This document shows, in pieces, positions 39,056 to 48,059 of a stretch of 64,000 bases of DNA. Location: assembly GCA_001695595.3 (NCBI GenBank), contig MBPM02000171.1:21237-85236 (forward strand), given 5' to 3'. A program made the translations under genes and the position numbers. The stretch is from Plasmopara viticola (Eukaryota; Oomycota; Peronosporomycetes; Peronosporales; Peronosporaceae). Position 1 is the stretch's first letter. Each line of letters opens with the position of its first letter. The notes beneath the pieces were generated by a model. It was not told the origin of the DNA. It saw only the letters and a program-made list of their open reading frames with translations, and did no database searches.

Positions 39056-39096
39056 CAATTCCAAGCACTCCAAGCACAACTCCGAACGAATTGACA

Positions 39097-39825
39097 ATGG
39101 CGATCTCTGATAGCTTAAGCAATTCCACCCACGAAGACTACTCTAAACTACACCAAATGTTGGAAAATAGTGCAAATGAGGCCTCAAGCTATCTTGACTC
39201 GCTCAAGTCCAAGTTCAACGACTACGACAACTCCAACAAATCTGCGAAGGAGACTACCACGTCGAAGGAGACTACCACGTCTTATTTTCAAAGTGCCATG
39301 GACCGTGCCAGAGCATCGGTGGATGAGTTCAAAAAGTCTGGAGAAAGCCTTCGCAAAGAAGGTAATAACGCATCGGACTCCGCTGTCAACGCTGCCAAGC
39401 GTTCCATGGAGCAAACGGGGTCGGCACTTGACAATCTTGGCAAATCTGCGCAGGATTACGATCAAAAGATGCGTGATTCGCTCAGCTCGCACGTAGACAA
39501 CGCCAAAGACAGCGGTTCCTCGACACTGTCGTCTCTGCAAAATTCTATTTCTTCTCTTATCAGTTCAACGCGCGATTCGACATTCCATGGCTTTGAGGCG
39601 CTGCAAAACCAATTTGTAGCCACTCAAAAGTCAATGGGAGAAAAGGCATCCGCTGCAGCTGACAGTGTTTCCAACAAAGGATCGGAGGCGTCGGAGAAAC
39701 TCACACCGTCATCGAAGACTAGCGACCAAGACAATTTGTTGGACCGTGCGGCAGGAGCGGTATCGTCGGGACTGGACTACGTGTCGAGTAAGCTTCATAA
39801 CTCCACGCCAGAAAATACCGTGTAG
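39097..39825 (+). CDS. LEA-like protein C (tandem pair, upstream copy)
   Basis: Intronless, 242 residues from the ATG at 39097; the frame is open upstream but MAISD aligns with the start of LEA-like D. The protein is rich in Ser, Lys, Asp and Ala, with no cysteine or signal peptide, and is predicted helical or disordered. It shares long identical stretches with LEA-like D, including SYFQSAMDRARA, RDSTFHGFEALQNQF and ASSYLDSLKSKF. It also shares the N-terminal SYL..LK module with LEA-like A and B. An 18-bp tandem duplication near 39242-39277 adds one KETTTS unit that LEA-like D lacks. Probably a stress-protective protein; role inferred. Confidence 0.78.
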   Translation: MAISDSLSNSTHEDYSKLHQMLENSANEASSYLDSLKSKFNDYDNSNKSAKETTTSKETTTSYFQSAMDRARASVDEFKKSGESLRKEGNNASDSAVNAAKRSMEQTGSALDNLGKSAQDYDQKMRDSLSSHVDNAKDSGSSTLSSLQNSISSLISSTRDSTFHGFEALQNQFVATQKSMGEKASAAADSVSNKGSEASEKLTPSSKTSDQDNLLDRAAGAVSSGLDYVSSKLHNSTPENTV

Positions 39826-39948
39826 ACGGATCGTAGGCAAATTAATTTGTTCTGTTAAGCTTTTCGAATCCAATCTATTTTCCCATATATATGCAAGTAA
39901 TTTTGAATTCTGTAACATTTTTATAAACTAAGTACTAAGTTAAGCGGA

Positions 39949-40218
39949 TCATTTGAAAACGGTAGGAATATATTTTGTCAAACACCTGATTTTGATCACT
40001 CTAAATACTTGTTTAATGGGTGAAGAAGCGCCCTCCAGCTCCTTCAATTCTCTCTCTTCGTGGGACGTCACCTCTTCTTGTCTCAACACTTCTAACTTTG
40101 CAACAGTCGCTTCAGCCAACGCCAACCTCTGCATCAGAACTTCATTTTCAATCGCGAGACGTTCATTCTCTTGCTTGAGCTCTAACGACAAGATTAAATG
40201 TCGCACTTGCTGTATCAT
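39949..40218 (-). CDS. Small predicted coiled-coil protein
   Basis: An ATG-started open frame of 89 codons on the strand opposite to, and lying between, the two LEA-like genes. Residues 10-62 form a strong leucine/glutamate heptad pattern (SLELKQENERLAIENEVLMQ and so on) of the kind found in zipper-type coiled coils. The tail after SSPIKQV looks non-coding, and the start lies close to a possible acceptor (GATACAG), so this may be one exon of a larger gene. I do not recognise a family. Confidence 0.4.
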   Translation of the reverse strand: MIQQVRHLILSLELKQENERLAIENEVLMQRLALAEATVAKLEVLRQEEVTSHEERELKELEGASSPIKQVFRVIKIRCLTKYIPTVFK

Positions 40219-40682
40219 TTACAAAACCACCTTACATGTAAGACCATTACTCAAAACAAACCAAACACATCTTCGAGCACGAAATACATTAATGCCAAGC
40301 ACACTACCATTGCGTTTTTTTCTTCGCCTCTTCCAAGATAAAGGTAACCACTTGTTGGATCTAGCAGTTAGCGTCTGAATTATTTATCGTAAGCTCGTTT
40401 CCTTTCAGCCGCTCTGCTATACCCACACGACGAGTCACTGCGTCGTTGGTTTATTTACTTTCAAACACCCATCAAATCCAAGCGTCAGAATTCCGTTTCA
40501 TCGCATCCATTAAACCATGATTTTTATACTGTCTTAAAATTACGGTTTCTGCCACCCATTAAGCGCTCTTCTTGCTATTGCTTTGATCGTGTAGCAGTAG
40601 CATTCCATTTCCACACTCACTTAAACAATTGATCCGAAGCGAGCAAGTCACATTTCCAAACTCTCAAACTACCAACCCAACC

Positions 40683-41351
40683 ATGGCGATCTCCGACAAC
40701 ATCAACAACACCTCCCAGCAAGAATACTCCAAGCTTCATGAAATGATGGATAACGGTGCGAACGAGGCGTCGAGCTATCTTGACTCGCTTAAGTCTAAGT
40801 TTGCCGACTACGACAAGTCCAATAAGTCTGCCAAAGAAACTACCACGTCTTACTTTCAAAGCGCCATGGATCGAGCTAGGGCAGCTCTTGATGAATTCAA
40901 GAAGTCAGCAGAAAACGTCCGCAACGAGGGAAACAACGTCTCTGACTCCGCCGTCGACGCCGCGAAACGCTCAATGGAACACACGAAGACAACTCTTGAC
41001 AACCTCGGAACGTCTGCGCACGAGTATGACCAGAAGTTGCGTGACTCTATCAATTCGAATGTGGACACTGCCAAAGACAAAGGCTCCTCGACACTATCGT
41101 CGTTGCAGGATTCCATTTCGTCACTAGTCAGCTCGACTCGCGACTCGACTTTTCACGGTTTCGAGGCATTGCAAAACCAGTTTGCGGCTACTAAAACAGC
41201 GATCGGGGAGCGTGCATCTGCCGCAGCCGACGGTATTTCCAATAAGGCGGCGGACGTCTCGGATAAGCTCAAGCCTGAATCAAACGATTCGTTGTTGGAC
41301 CGTGCGAAGGGTGCCGTGTCGTCAGGAGTGGAGTACGTAACTGGCAATTAA
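40683..41351 (+). CDS. LEA-like protein D (tandem pair, downstream copy)
   Basis: Intronless, 222 residues, start ATG 40683. Co-linear with LEA-like C over its whole length with conserved blocks at the N-terminus (EYSKLHEMMDNGANEASSYL), centre (TTSYFQSAMDRARAALDEFK) and C-terminus (LLDRAKGAVSSGVEYV). It lacks the KETTTS duplication and a few C-terminal residues. The pair clearly arose by tandem duplication with the small antisense ORF caught between them. Likely soluble, stress-protective. Confidence 0.78.
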   Translation: MAISDNINNTSQQEYSKLHEMMDNGANEASSYLDSLKSKFADYDKSNKSAKETTTSYFQSAMDRARAALDEFKKSAENVRNEGNNVSDSAVDAAKRSMEHTKTTLDNLGTSAHEYDQKLRDSINSNVDTAKDKGSSTLSSLQDSISSLVSSTRDSTFHGFEALQNQFAATKTAIGERASAAADGISNKAADVSDKLKPESNDSLLDRAKGAVSSGVEYVTGN

Positions 41352-44300
41352 AAATCAATGTCTTCTAACCTTGGAAGCGCGGAGCAGCCGTGCGAATGGA
41401 AGGAAGTTGACGACACGATTAGACCTTACAATGATGGTTTATATTTCGAAGTATGAAGAGTACATGTCTGTTGTACTTGAACTTCTCTTACTTAATAGTG
41501 AAAATCTAATTCAATATATCTTTACGCATTGATAATCACTGAAGACTAAATAGTCAACAAAACTGCAGTCTTTACTTTTGTAAGAACTTCGAAACTTTCA
41601 ATAGCTCAGCAAACGCGGTCTAAAACTTTGAATCTAATCACAACGAATTGCGATTATCATGAGTGGCCTATAGAATTTTGTTCGGCGATTGTAGTATAGC
41701 TTAGTAACTTTATAAGTATACTCGCCTGTCACGGGCGAACCGAATTCGAAACTTAAACGGGAATGTCTCTTCAAACTCGCTCTCTCACTCGTTGATTTGC
41801 TGTTTCCGAATAATACAACAACGCTCTAACATGCCCCTTAACATCATTACGACCTCGAACAGTTGGTAAGTCAAGCACTCGGGGACTCGTCATAAGAAAT
41901 AAGCTTACAAAGATAAAGACAAAAACATTTCTGACCGGAATGACCTCAAATATTTCTTCCCGACGTTTCATATGCTTAACAAGGGAATTAACTCTTTATG
42001 AGGCTTTCGAACTGTCAAGTGTGCCATCGCAACTCTAACAAGAGCAGTGTGGCAAAGTACTGGTTGACCAGACTTCTGGCAAATGGACGAGCTCTATAAA
42101 TGGCTCATAACCACGCGCAAGTAGAGGGGTGAGCAAAGTTTGCTCAATTGGCCTGTGCGTCAAGTCCGTGACTTGCAAAAAGGCAGAGTCAGCAACAAAG
42201 GCTACACCAACAATCAAAGATACGCCTGCAACTAGGACTACGCCTGCCAGAAAGGCTGAACCAGCAGTGGCAAGCCTTAAAACGCTCATTTCCCCTTTGC
42301 AATGGGATTCAGGCACCTAACGCGTACAGCTTTATCGGTTCGCAGCCCCTCAGTCTTACAACCAAAAAGGTGGTACGGCGAGCCGCCGTATGTCCATTTG
42401 TACTCACCTCATCAGTGAGTCTAAGCGCAAAAACAACGCTCCGAAGAGGCGCTGAGAGTACCTCAGGACTCGAGCGAGACTCGTAGTTCCGAGAATGATA
42501 ATGCCTCATGAGAAATTCCATGGGTACGATCGTCTCGGAACGGTGAAAGGTGTACGCCGACTCATGTCATTCTAGGACCGCGAGAAGTTTAACAAAACGA
42601 TATTTTGCAAAGCTGGCCCTTTCCAACAGTAAAGTTTTGTATCTAGCAATACTTCATCTCTTATTTTACATATTTGACTTCCCTCTTTTGTGTTCGTTCA
42701 ACAGATATCCTATCGTATATTTTGGGCAGACATAATCGATATTTCGCCCTGCTATTTGGTTCAGCTGACGTTAAGCAAAGCTAGATACCTGCTTTGTAGA
42801 AAACCTTGTCGCACATTGGGGACTTGAAAGAAGAAAATATCAGAGCCTCTTATCTACTTATAAAATAAGCATCTCTATAATAAGTATTTAATCTTTTCGC
42901 TTCGTCTTCCTCTCTATCGAAAAATTGCACGCTGCAGACATTGGCAAGCGCATTTCCGATCGCCGAAATATCCTTATCCAAAGCTCAACGATTAACCACG
43001 GGTCGCTATTCGACACCGATTTTTATGTAACAAATAATTGCTGGCTCAATAGGCAGCCTAAAGGGCCTTATTTCCGATCCGGTGGGAGTTTGCTGGTGCG
43101 TTTCTAGACACCAAATTTAAAAACCATGTCGGATCCTAAAAATCCTTCGAGTTTTCAGCCAGAAAACAACATTCGCTGCCATATGACTGATCCGAGACAT
43201 CTTCGTCGATGATGAAAGATGTTTTATATATTCAAAGGTATTTTCTTTTCCAGGAACACCACCTCTGAGATAATTGGCTTTTGCTGTAGCCAAGAGCTAT
43301 GAAGGTTCGAGGTTGAAAAACTTAACCACCTCGATAATGCCTTCAATCAGAGCATACCTGTCGAAATACAACGCTCTATATTATTTCTGCAGACAAGGTC
43401 CTTAGGTCTTGCCACGAAGTCGCTAGGATTCGTTTTCGTATTGCATCTCCATGCTCTATCAGCGGAGCCATGCTACCCTTTCTAAGTGGTACTTTGCACA
43501 TGTGTGATCTGATTGCAATATTTTGTTATCCGTTCTTGGTGGCTTTATATTGTCCACTCTTGGAACTATGTAATTGTGTGTTGCAGACATATGTTACCCG
43601 CTTGCAAAACTTTGCTACCTGCAGCTAATGCTCTATGTTTACCACCTGTAGAGCTATAGGACCTACAACACTTTTTTAAAGCCTCTCTGGCACCCGATGC
43701 TACCAGTGGAACTTTGCTGCCCGCTAAAGAAAGTTTTAGATGTGTTTTGAAATGTTCCTTCGGTAAAACATCAGTAAGTTACATAACTCTTATTTTTATC
43801 TTGGGCGTATGCTTCCCAGGTTTCCTATTGAAGAAGCCGTAGGCACCTGGGTACCCATGGCTTTTTATTGCCGAGTAATCTAGTGCTCGACTATTTCGAG
43901 CCAAAGCATGCCAAGAGTCGAATCATACTTGTCCATATAAAGAGCAAGAACTTAATTCGACTACATAGAATCATTGCAATTTACAGCCAGGTCAGTGCTA
44001 ATTCAAAAAATTAGAGTTGTTCAGTTAGCACGGCCTCAGTGCATACTTATCATTTCCTTTGCAACTTAAACAAATCGACAACAAGGCCGTCGGAAGCATT
44101 ATTTGTCTTCAGTATATAAATATATTCTTACGACGAGTCCTCGAGAGCCTTCACCAACTTTGAATGGTCTTTGTGATGTAAAGTGCACTAACAGCGTCGT
44201 TGTATGCTTTAAAAACAACAAACAGCGAGTGAATGAACGAGACCGAAGAGTGTCTCGTCCGAGAATTGAATAAGATCACTCGCGTGGCAGGCAAGTATAC

Positions 44301-45036
44301 TCATTTCTAAACCCAATAGGCTGTTTCAAAGCCTTCCTCGCCTCAGAGGCTCTCTGGCGGGTAAACCAAGGCTTGTCTCTTGCGGTACAGGTGCAGCCTT
44401 CGTTGCTTGTGCAGCCCTTGTAAATGACGCGCCCTTAAGTGTCGTGTGCCGAAGCAACATTTAATTGTGTTGGCTTTGTCACTGTGAAATGATCCAGCCT
44501 ACTGGCAGCCCTCTCAATTGCTAATTTAGTTATCGTTATGACCAATACGACTTTAAGATAAAATACCGAAGCACCATCCTTTCTATTAAATCCAATCCAT
44601 GTCTTAGTGAAGGAGGATGTAAATGGCTGTCTGAAACAAAGCTATTTCACGTCTTAAAAGAATGATGGACAGCAGGAATCCTACCAGCGATTTTGTTTCC
44701 TATGTACTGAATTTATTGCGTGTGAACAGTCCATCCTCGTCATCAGAATATAGAATATTGTCGTAAGGTAGCAAGGACTATTCCAAAAAATCAAAACTTG
44801 TTATAATGATTTTTATATCTACGTTTTATCAACCAATGGCACTAATGTGGTCAATAATCGCTTTGAGATATATTTCCTGGAGCCCTTAGCAGCTATATTA
44901 GTCGATGCATATGCGTTACCCCGAAAATAACTGAAGTCGGGTGCCTCCCCACGTCGTCACTCCCGCTTCTTCGTCTTGTACAGCGCCTTCAAGTAAACGT
45001 GCACTGTGCTATCTTCTCTGCTGACACTTGGCGACT
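41352..45036. other. 3.7-kb intergenic region, repeat-bearing
   Basis: No supported gene. A degraded tRNA-Asp-derived repeat covers about 41660-42130. Around 43450-43740 short degenerate phrases related to CTTTGCTACCTGCAG recur several times, suggesting an old minisatellite. Small open frames here lack family motifs. Confidence 0.45.
41660..42130 (+). repeat. tRNA-Asp-derived repeat, degraded copy 2
   Basis: Contains TGTAGTATAGCTTAGTAAC, then GTATACTCGCCTGTCACGGG, matching the anticodon arm of tRNA-Asp(GUC), and further on ACTGGTTGACCAGAC...CTCTATAAATGGCT...GCAAGTAGAGGGGTGAG, matching the 5' part of the 63.3 kb unit. The order suggests parts of two adjacent units. Confidence 0.55.
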
Positions 45037-46181
45037 ATGTCAAAGAAGGGTACCAATGAGATCGAGACGCTCGTAAAGGTGCTAGAGAAAGGTGACAAGG
45101 ATAAACGTGACATTGAGATTGACGACATCATTTCAAATCCCATATCATGTGGCTATTTGCTTGACTTTTGCCAGAAACAAGTACGAATGGGCTGTAGTAT
45201 TTTGTGTCGGATGAGTTGCTTATTCTACTTTATCTGAATTGGTGTAGTACTGTGCAGAGAATCTGAATTTTTTCATGGCTGTTGATAAATTTAAAGACGA
45301 GTGTGGATTGCTCGACTTTCGCGACCCAGAGTCCGTGCAGTCGTGTAAGGAGATGGCCGATCAAATTTGGGCCGATTTTTTATCGTTAAATTCACCTAAC
45401 GAGGTGAGTTTGCCATCTGATGATCGTAATCAGACCCAGGAACGCATGAAGCGTCCAGGTGAATACCGCGGCAAGCTCTTCGACGTAGCGCTGCAGGATG
45501 CCATCAAGACCTTGCAAAAAGACACACTCATGCGATTTCTTAAGGCGCAGCAGTACACAGAAATGGCTTCGAAAGTCACGGCCGTCCACAATTCGATTGT
45601 CAAAAAGGAGCTCGACTCGGACAATTCGTATCAGATTGACTTTCCGACAGTTACAACACTTACAGACGAAAAAATCGCGAAAGGCAACTACTCGCTTGAC
45701 GAAATATTAGACGACAAGATACTTTTTCGTGAAATGCTCGACTTTCTTGGAAAAAGTGAGTCTATAGTTATAGCCATGTGCGGTGCTCTTTCATTTAACA
45801 TTTTTTTTTTTAGAATTCAAAGCCGAAAATCTTAAGTGTGCGCGTCAGATCCGGCGGTACGAAGAATTGGCGTCGCAGATGAAGGGCGATGAACTCAAGA
45901 ACTTTGCGTGGAGCTTGTATCTTAACTTCATCGCTCCCAGCTCCCCATTTGAAGTTTCTTGTACAAATTTGGATCGCAAGTCTGTCCAACTGCGTCTTGG
46001 CTGCCCCACCAAGTCAATGTTTGAACCCATTAAAGAAAACACGATGCTAGTGCTCAGGCAAGACCAAAAAGCTTTTCTGCAGCAGCTGCAGCCCAAGACG
46101 CTCAAGGATCGTTTGAAAGCCGAAAAGACTGGGATGTCGTCTCAAAAAAGTGGTTTTCTTTCAAAGTTCAAAGTCTTTTAA
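45037..46181 (+). CDS. Protein with two tandem RGS domains
   Basis: Three exons, 45037-45180, 45248-45755 and 45814-46181 (introns of 67 and 58 bp, donors GTACGA and GTGAGT), give 339 residues. First RGS domain about 17-150: GYLLDFCQKQYCAENLNFFM, AVDKFKDEC, SPNEVSLPS, LFDVALQDAI, KDTLMRFLKAQQY. Second RGS-like domain about 190-320: LDEILDDKILFREMLDFLGK, RRYEELASQ, LYLNFIAPSSPFEVSC, TMLVLRQDQKAFLQQL. RGS proteins speed GTP hydrolysis by G-alpha subunits and so damp G-protein signalling, which in oomycetes affects zoospore behaviour and sporulation. No membrane segment. Start at ATG 45037; the preceding in-frame codon series has only TTG. Confidence 0.85.
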
Positions 46182-46304
46182 AGGTGGAAGAGAGACGCGC
46201 ATGCACAAACGCTTCTGGCGCTTTTACTTTCCTGTCTTGCACCCTTCGGCCTCTTTAATTGATATGAATATAGAGCTTCACTAATACAGTCTCATACTTT
46301 CTCT

Positions 46305-46856
46305 TCACAGTCCAGCCGCCGCACTTGATAGCTTCCGGTCGTGAATAGCCACAAAAGCCATTTCCATTTCCACGTCCTGCATAAGAGCAGAGTCTACAGG
46401 CGCGTCGTTCATGGTCAAATCCCTCTCCGTCTTATAAGGCGCATTCTGCACGGCTTTGACTCTGGCTAATTGTTCATAATTCTCTTCGTCATCATCTAGT
46501 TCTTCCTCCTCCTCATCGACGTCCTCGTCCAACTCCGCGACAGTGCGCACCACAGGGCCTTTCTTCAGCGCCTCTTGCGTCACATCAATCGCTGCTGTAA
46601 TCTCTTCGTTTTCGTACACAAATCGCGTGTGTTTGCCCTGAAAAACCGGAAGCCCTCTTGCCACATTCTCTTCGTTGTGAAAAAATTCAGAGCGAGCGCC
46701 GAGCTTTGGCTGCGCACGCACAATGGCGTTTAAACGCTCCACTTCTTGCGTCGTAAACTCCACCGCCTCGCGTTCATATTCAGAGATAGAAATTCGCTGT
46801 GCATACTGCTTTGGTCCTGAATACGAGACGTCGTCCATGGCGTAATCCGTGTCCAT
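46305..46856 (-). CDS. Conserved-looking acidic protein of unknown function
   Basis: Intact single-exon frame of 183 codons with ATG at 46856. It begins MDTDYAMDDVSYSGPKQYAQ, has a charged helical region (EYEREAVEFTTQEVERL), a segment with FFHNEENVARGLPVFQGK, then a strongly acidic run (about 108-127, Asp/Glu) and a hydrophilic end. No known domain, signal peptide or membrane span that I can see. It faces the 46965 gene head to head with 108 bp between start codons, so co-regulation is possible. Length, codon regularity and position in a dense island argue it is real. Confidence 0.65.
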   Translation of the reverse strand: MDTDYAMDDVSYSGPKQYAQRISISEYEREAVEFTTQEVERLNAIVRAQPKLGARSEFFHNEENVARGLPVFQGKHTRFVYENEEITAAIDVTQEALKKGPVVRTVAELDEDVDEEEEELDDDEENYEQLARVKAVQNAPYKTERDLTMNDAPVDSALMQDVEMEMAFVAIHDRKLSSAAAGL

Positions 46857-46964
46857 CGTAATGCTCGATCGGTTTTTGACAAAACCGCTTTCAAATTTGA
46901 ATGGTGACGGGCTTTCTGCATTAACTATTAAAACTTTTCGAAAATGATCTGCTCACTGTGAATA
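46857..46964. promoter_or_regulatory. Short divergent intergenic promoter region
   Basis: 108 bp between the start codons of two divergent unknown genes; it must hold both transcription starts. No clear core element was recognised. Confidence 0.45.
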
Positions 46965-47909
46965 ATGTCGAATGGAGCGTTTGACCATCGCGGCAGCAGT
47001 ATTGCAACCGAGGTGGATACTTGCATTGAGCGCATTGTCGACCATTTTGAAAGCAACGACTCGGCGCTTCGCTTGGATGTGCTGCGGGCTCTGAGTAACC
47101 AAGCAAAGTTGGCGTTCGAAACCACGCGCGTGCGTGAGCATCTCCTCAAGCACCCAGTGTCTTCTGATTTGTATGCAGGTCTGACGAGTCAATCGCCAGT
47201 GTATAAGATACTGGTCGAGCAGCTGACTGTGGACAGCTGCAGCTGCGTTTATGACTTTCAGCGCAACGTCGTCATGACCACGGACGTGCGGTGGACGCTC
47301 GAGTCAAAATGCAGCCCAAAACGCTCCAAGAAGCGCAAAACAACGTCGAATGCACTCTGTAAAGAGAAGAGAACGATGCTTACAACGTACAGATTTGAGA
47401 GAGTCAGAAATGTAGAGAGGGACGAACGAGAGACTCTGATCAAGTTTACAGTCATCGTGGCTTTTGGAGACGAGGATGCAACTCCACGAGAGCTGCTGCA
47501 CTTTGAGATGGCATGTGAGCATGCATACCCCAAGAGTTACTACGAATCTCAGCAGCAAGTAGCAAGTGAAGAAATAGAGGACGACACAAAGGAGGAGACA
47601 CAGACTCGACAGCAGCTCGAGGAAAAGGAGCAAGAGAACGACGGATTTGAGAGTATAGAATGGAACAAAAAGGATTTTGGCGAAGAGCTCCGTAGCTTCC
47701 GTTTTAGTAACGAGGTGCTGGTAGATATGGGTGGGTGGATGGGAGCTGGTGACGAGGAGTTGGACCCTGTGGACGTCATTGGCTTCTTCATGGCGCTGCC
47801 CGTGTACGAGGACGAGTGGCTGATGGACGAGCGCGTATGTGAGATTCTTTTTCAAGGCGAAGAGAGCCGCGAGAATGACGATGATGAGGTAGATGTAGAC
47901 GGGGAGTAA
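46965..47909 (+). CDS. Uncharacterised protein with acidic C-terminus
   Basis: Single exon, 314 residues, ATG at 46965. The N-terminal 100 residues are helical (HFESNDSALRLDVLRALSNQ), followed by a beta-like segment with a basic patch CSPKRSKKRKTTS that could be a nuclear signal (about 116-128). A second segment (TYRFERVRN...LIKFTVIVAFGDED) precedes a glutamate/glutamine-rich helix, then a conserved-looking MGGWMGAGDEELDPVDVIGF block and an Asp/Glu tail. No family recognised. It ends 150 bp before the EF-hand/FN3 gene on the same strand. Confidence 0.68.
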   Translation: MSNGAFDHRGSSIATEVDTCIERIVDHFESNDSALRLDVLRALSNQAKLAFETTRVREHLLKHPVSSDLYAGLTSQSPVYKILVEQLTVDSCSCVYDFQRNVVMTTDVRWTLESKCSPKRSKKRKTTSNALCKEKRTMLTTYRFERVRNVERDERETLIKFTVIVAFGDEDATPRELLHFEMACEHAYPKSYYESQQQVASEEIEDDTKEETQTRQQLEEKEQENDGFESIEWNKKDFGEELRSFRFSNEVLVDMGGWMGAGDEELDPVDVIGFFMALPVYEDEWLMDERVCEILFQGEESRENDDDEVDVDGE

Positions 47910-48059
47910 GTAGCAATCGTATAGCTTTGACTATTGAGACGCCTTCAGCCGTCACGCAATGCTATTTCAAGCCGACTGGTGTAAGACGTTTCAATTGCTT
48001 TCGTCGTGTTAAGCATATTTCTTCTGCCGATCCCTGTGCTTAAAAGAACAGCAAAGGAC

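Larger units (their letters stand above)
33192..39096. other. 5.9-kb gene desert with hairpin and SINE-like repeat
   Basis: No coding sequence that I can support. The longest frame, at 33865-34188, starts at TTG and has no early ATG. It contains a tRNA-Asp-derived repeat copy (35150-35365) and a strong inverted repeat (37174-37240), both listed separately. Confidence 0.5.

Noticed and set aside
47304..47855. 183-codon open frame antisense to the 46965 gene
   Set aside because: Leucine/valine/serine-rich mirror of an acidic coding region, no ATG-supported motif; a shadow.
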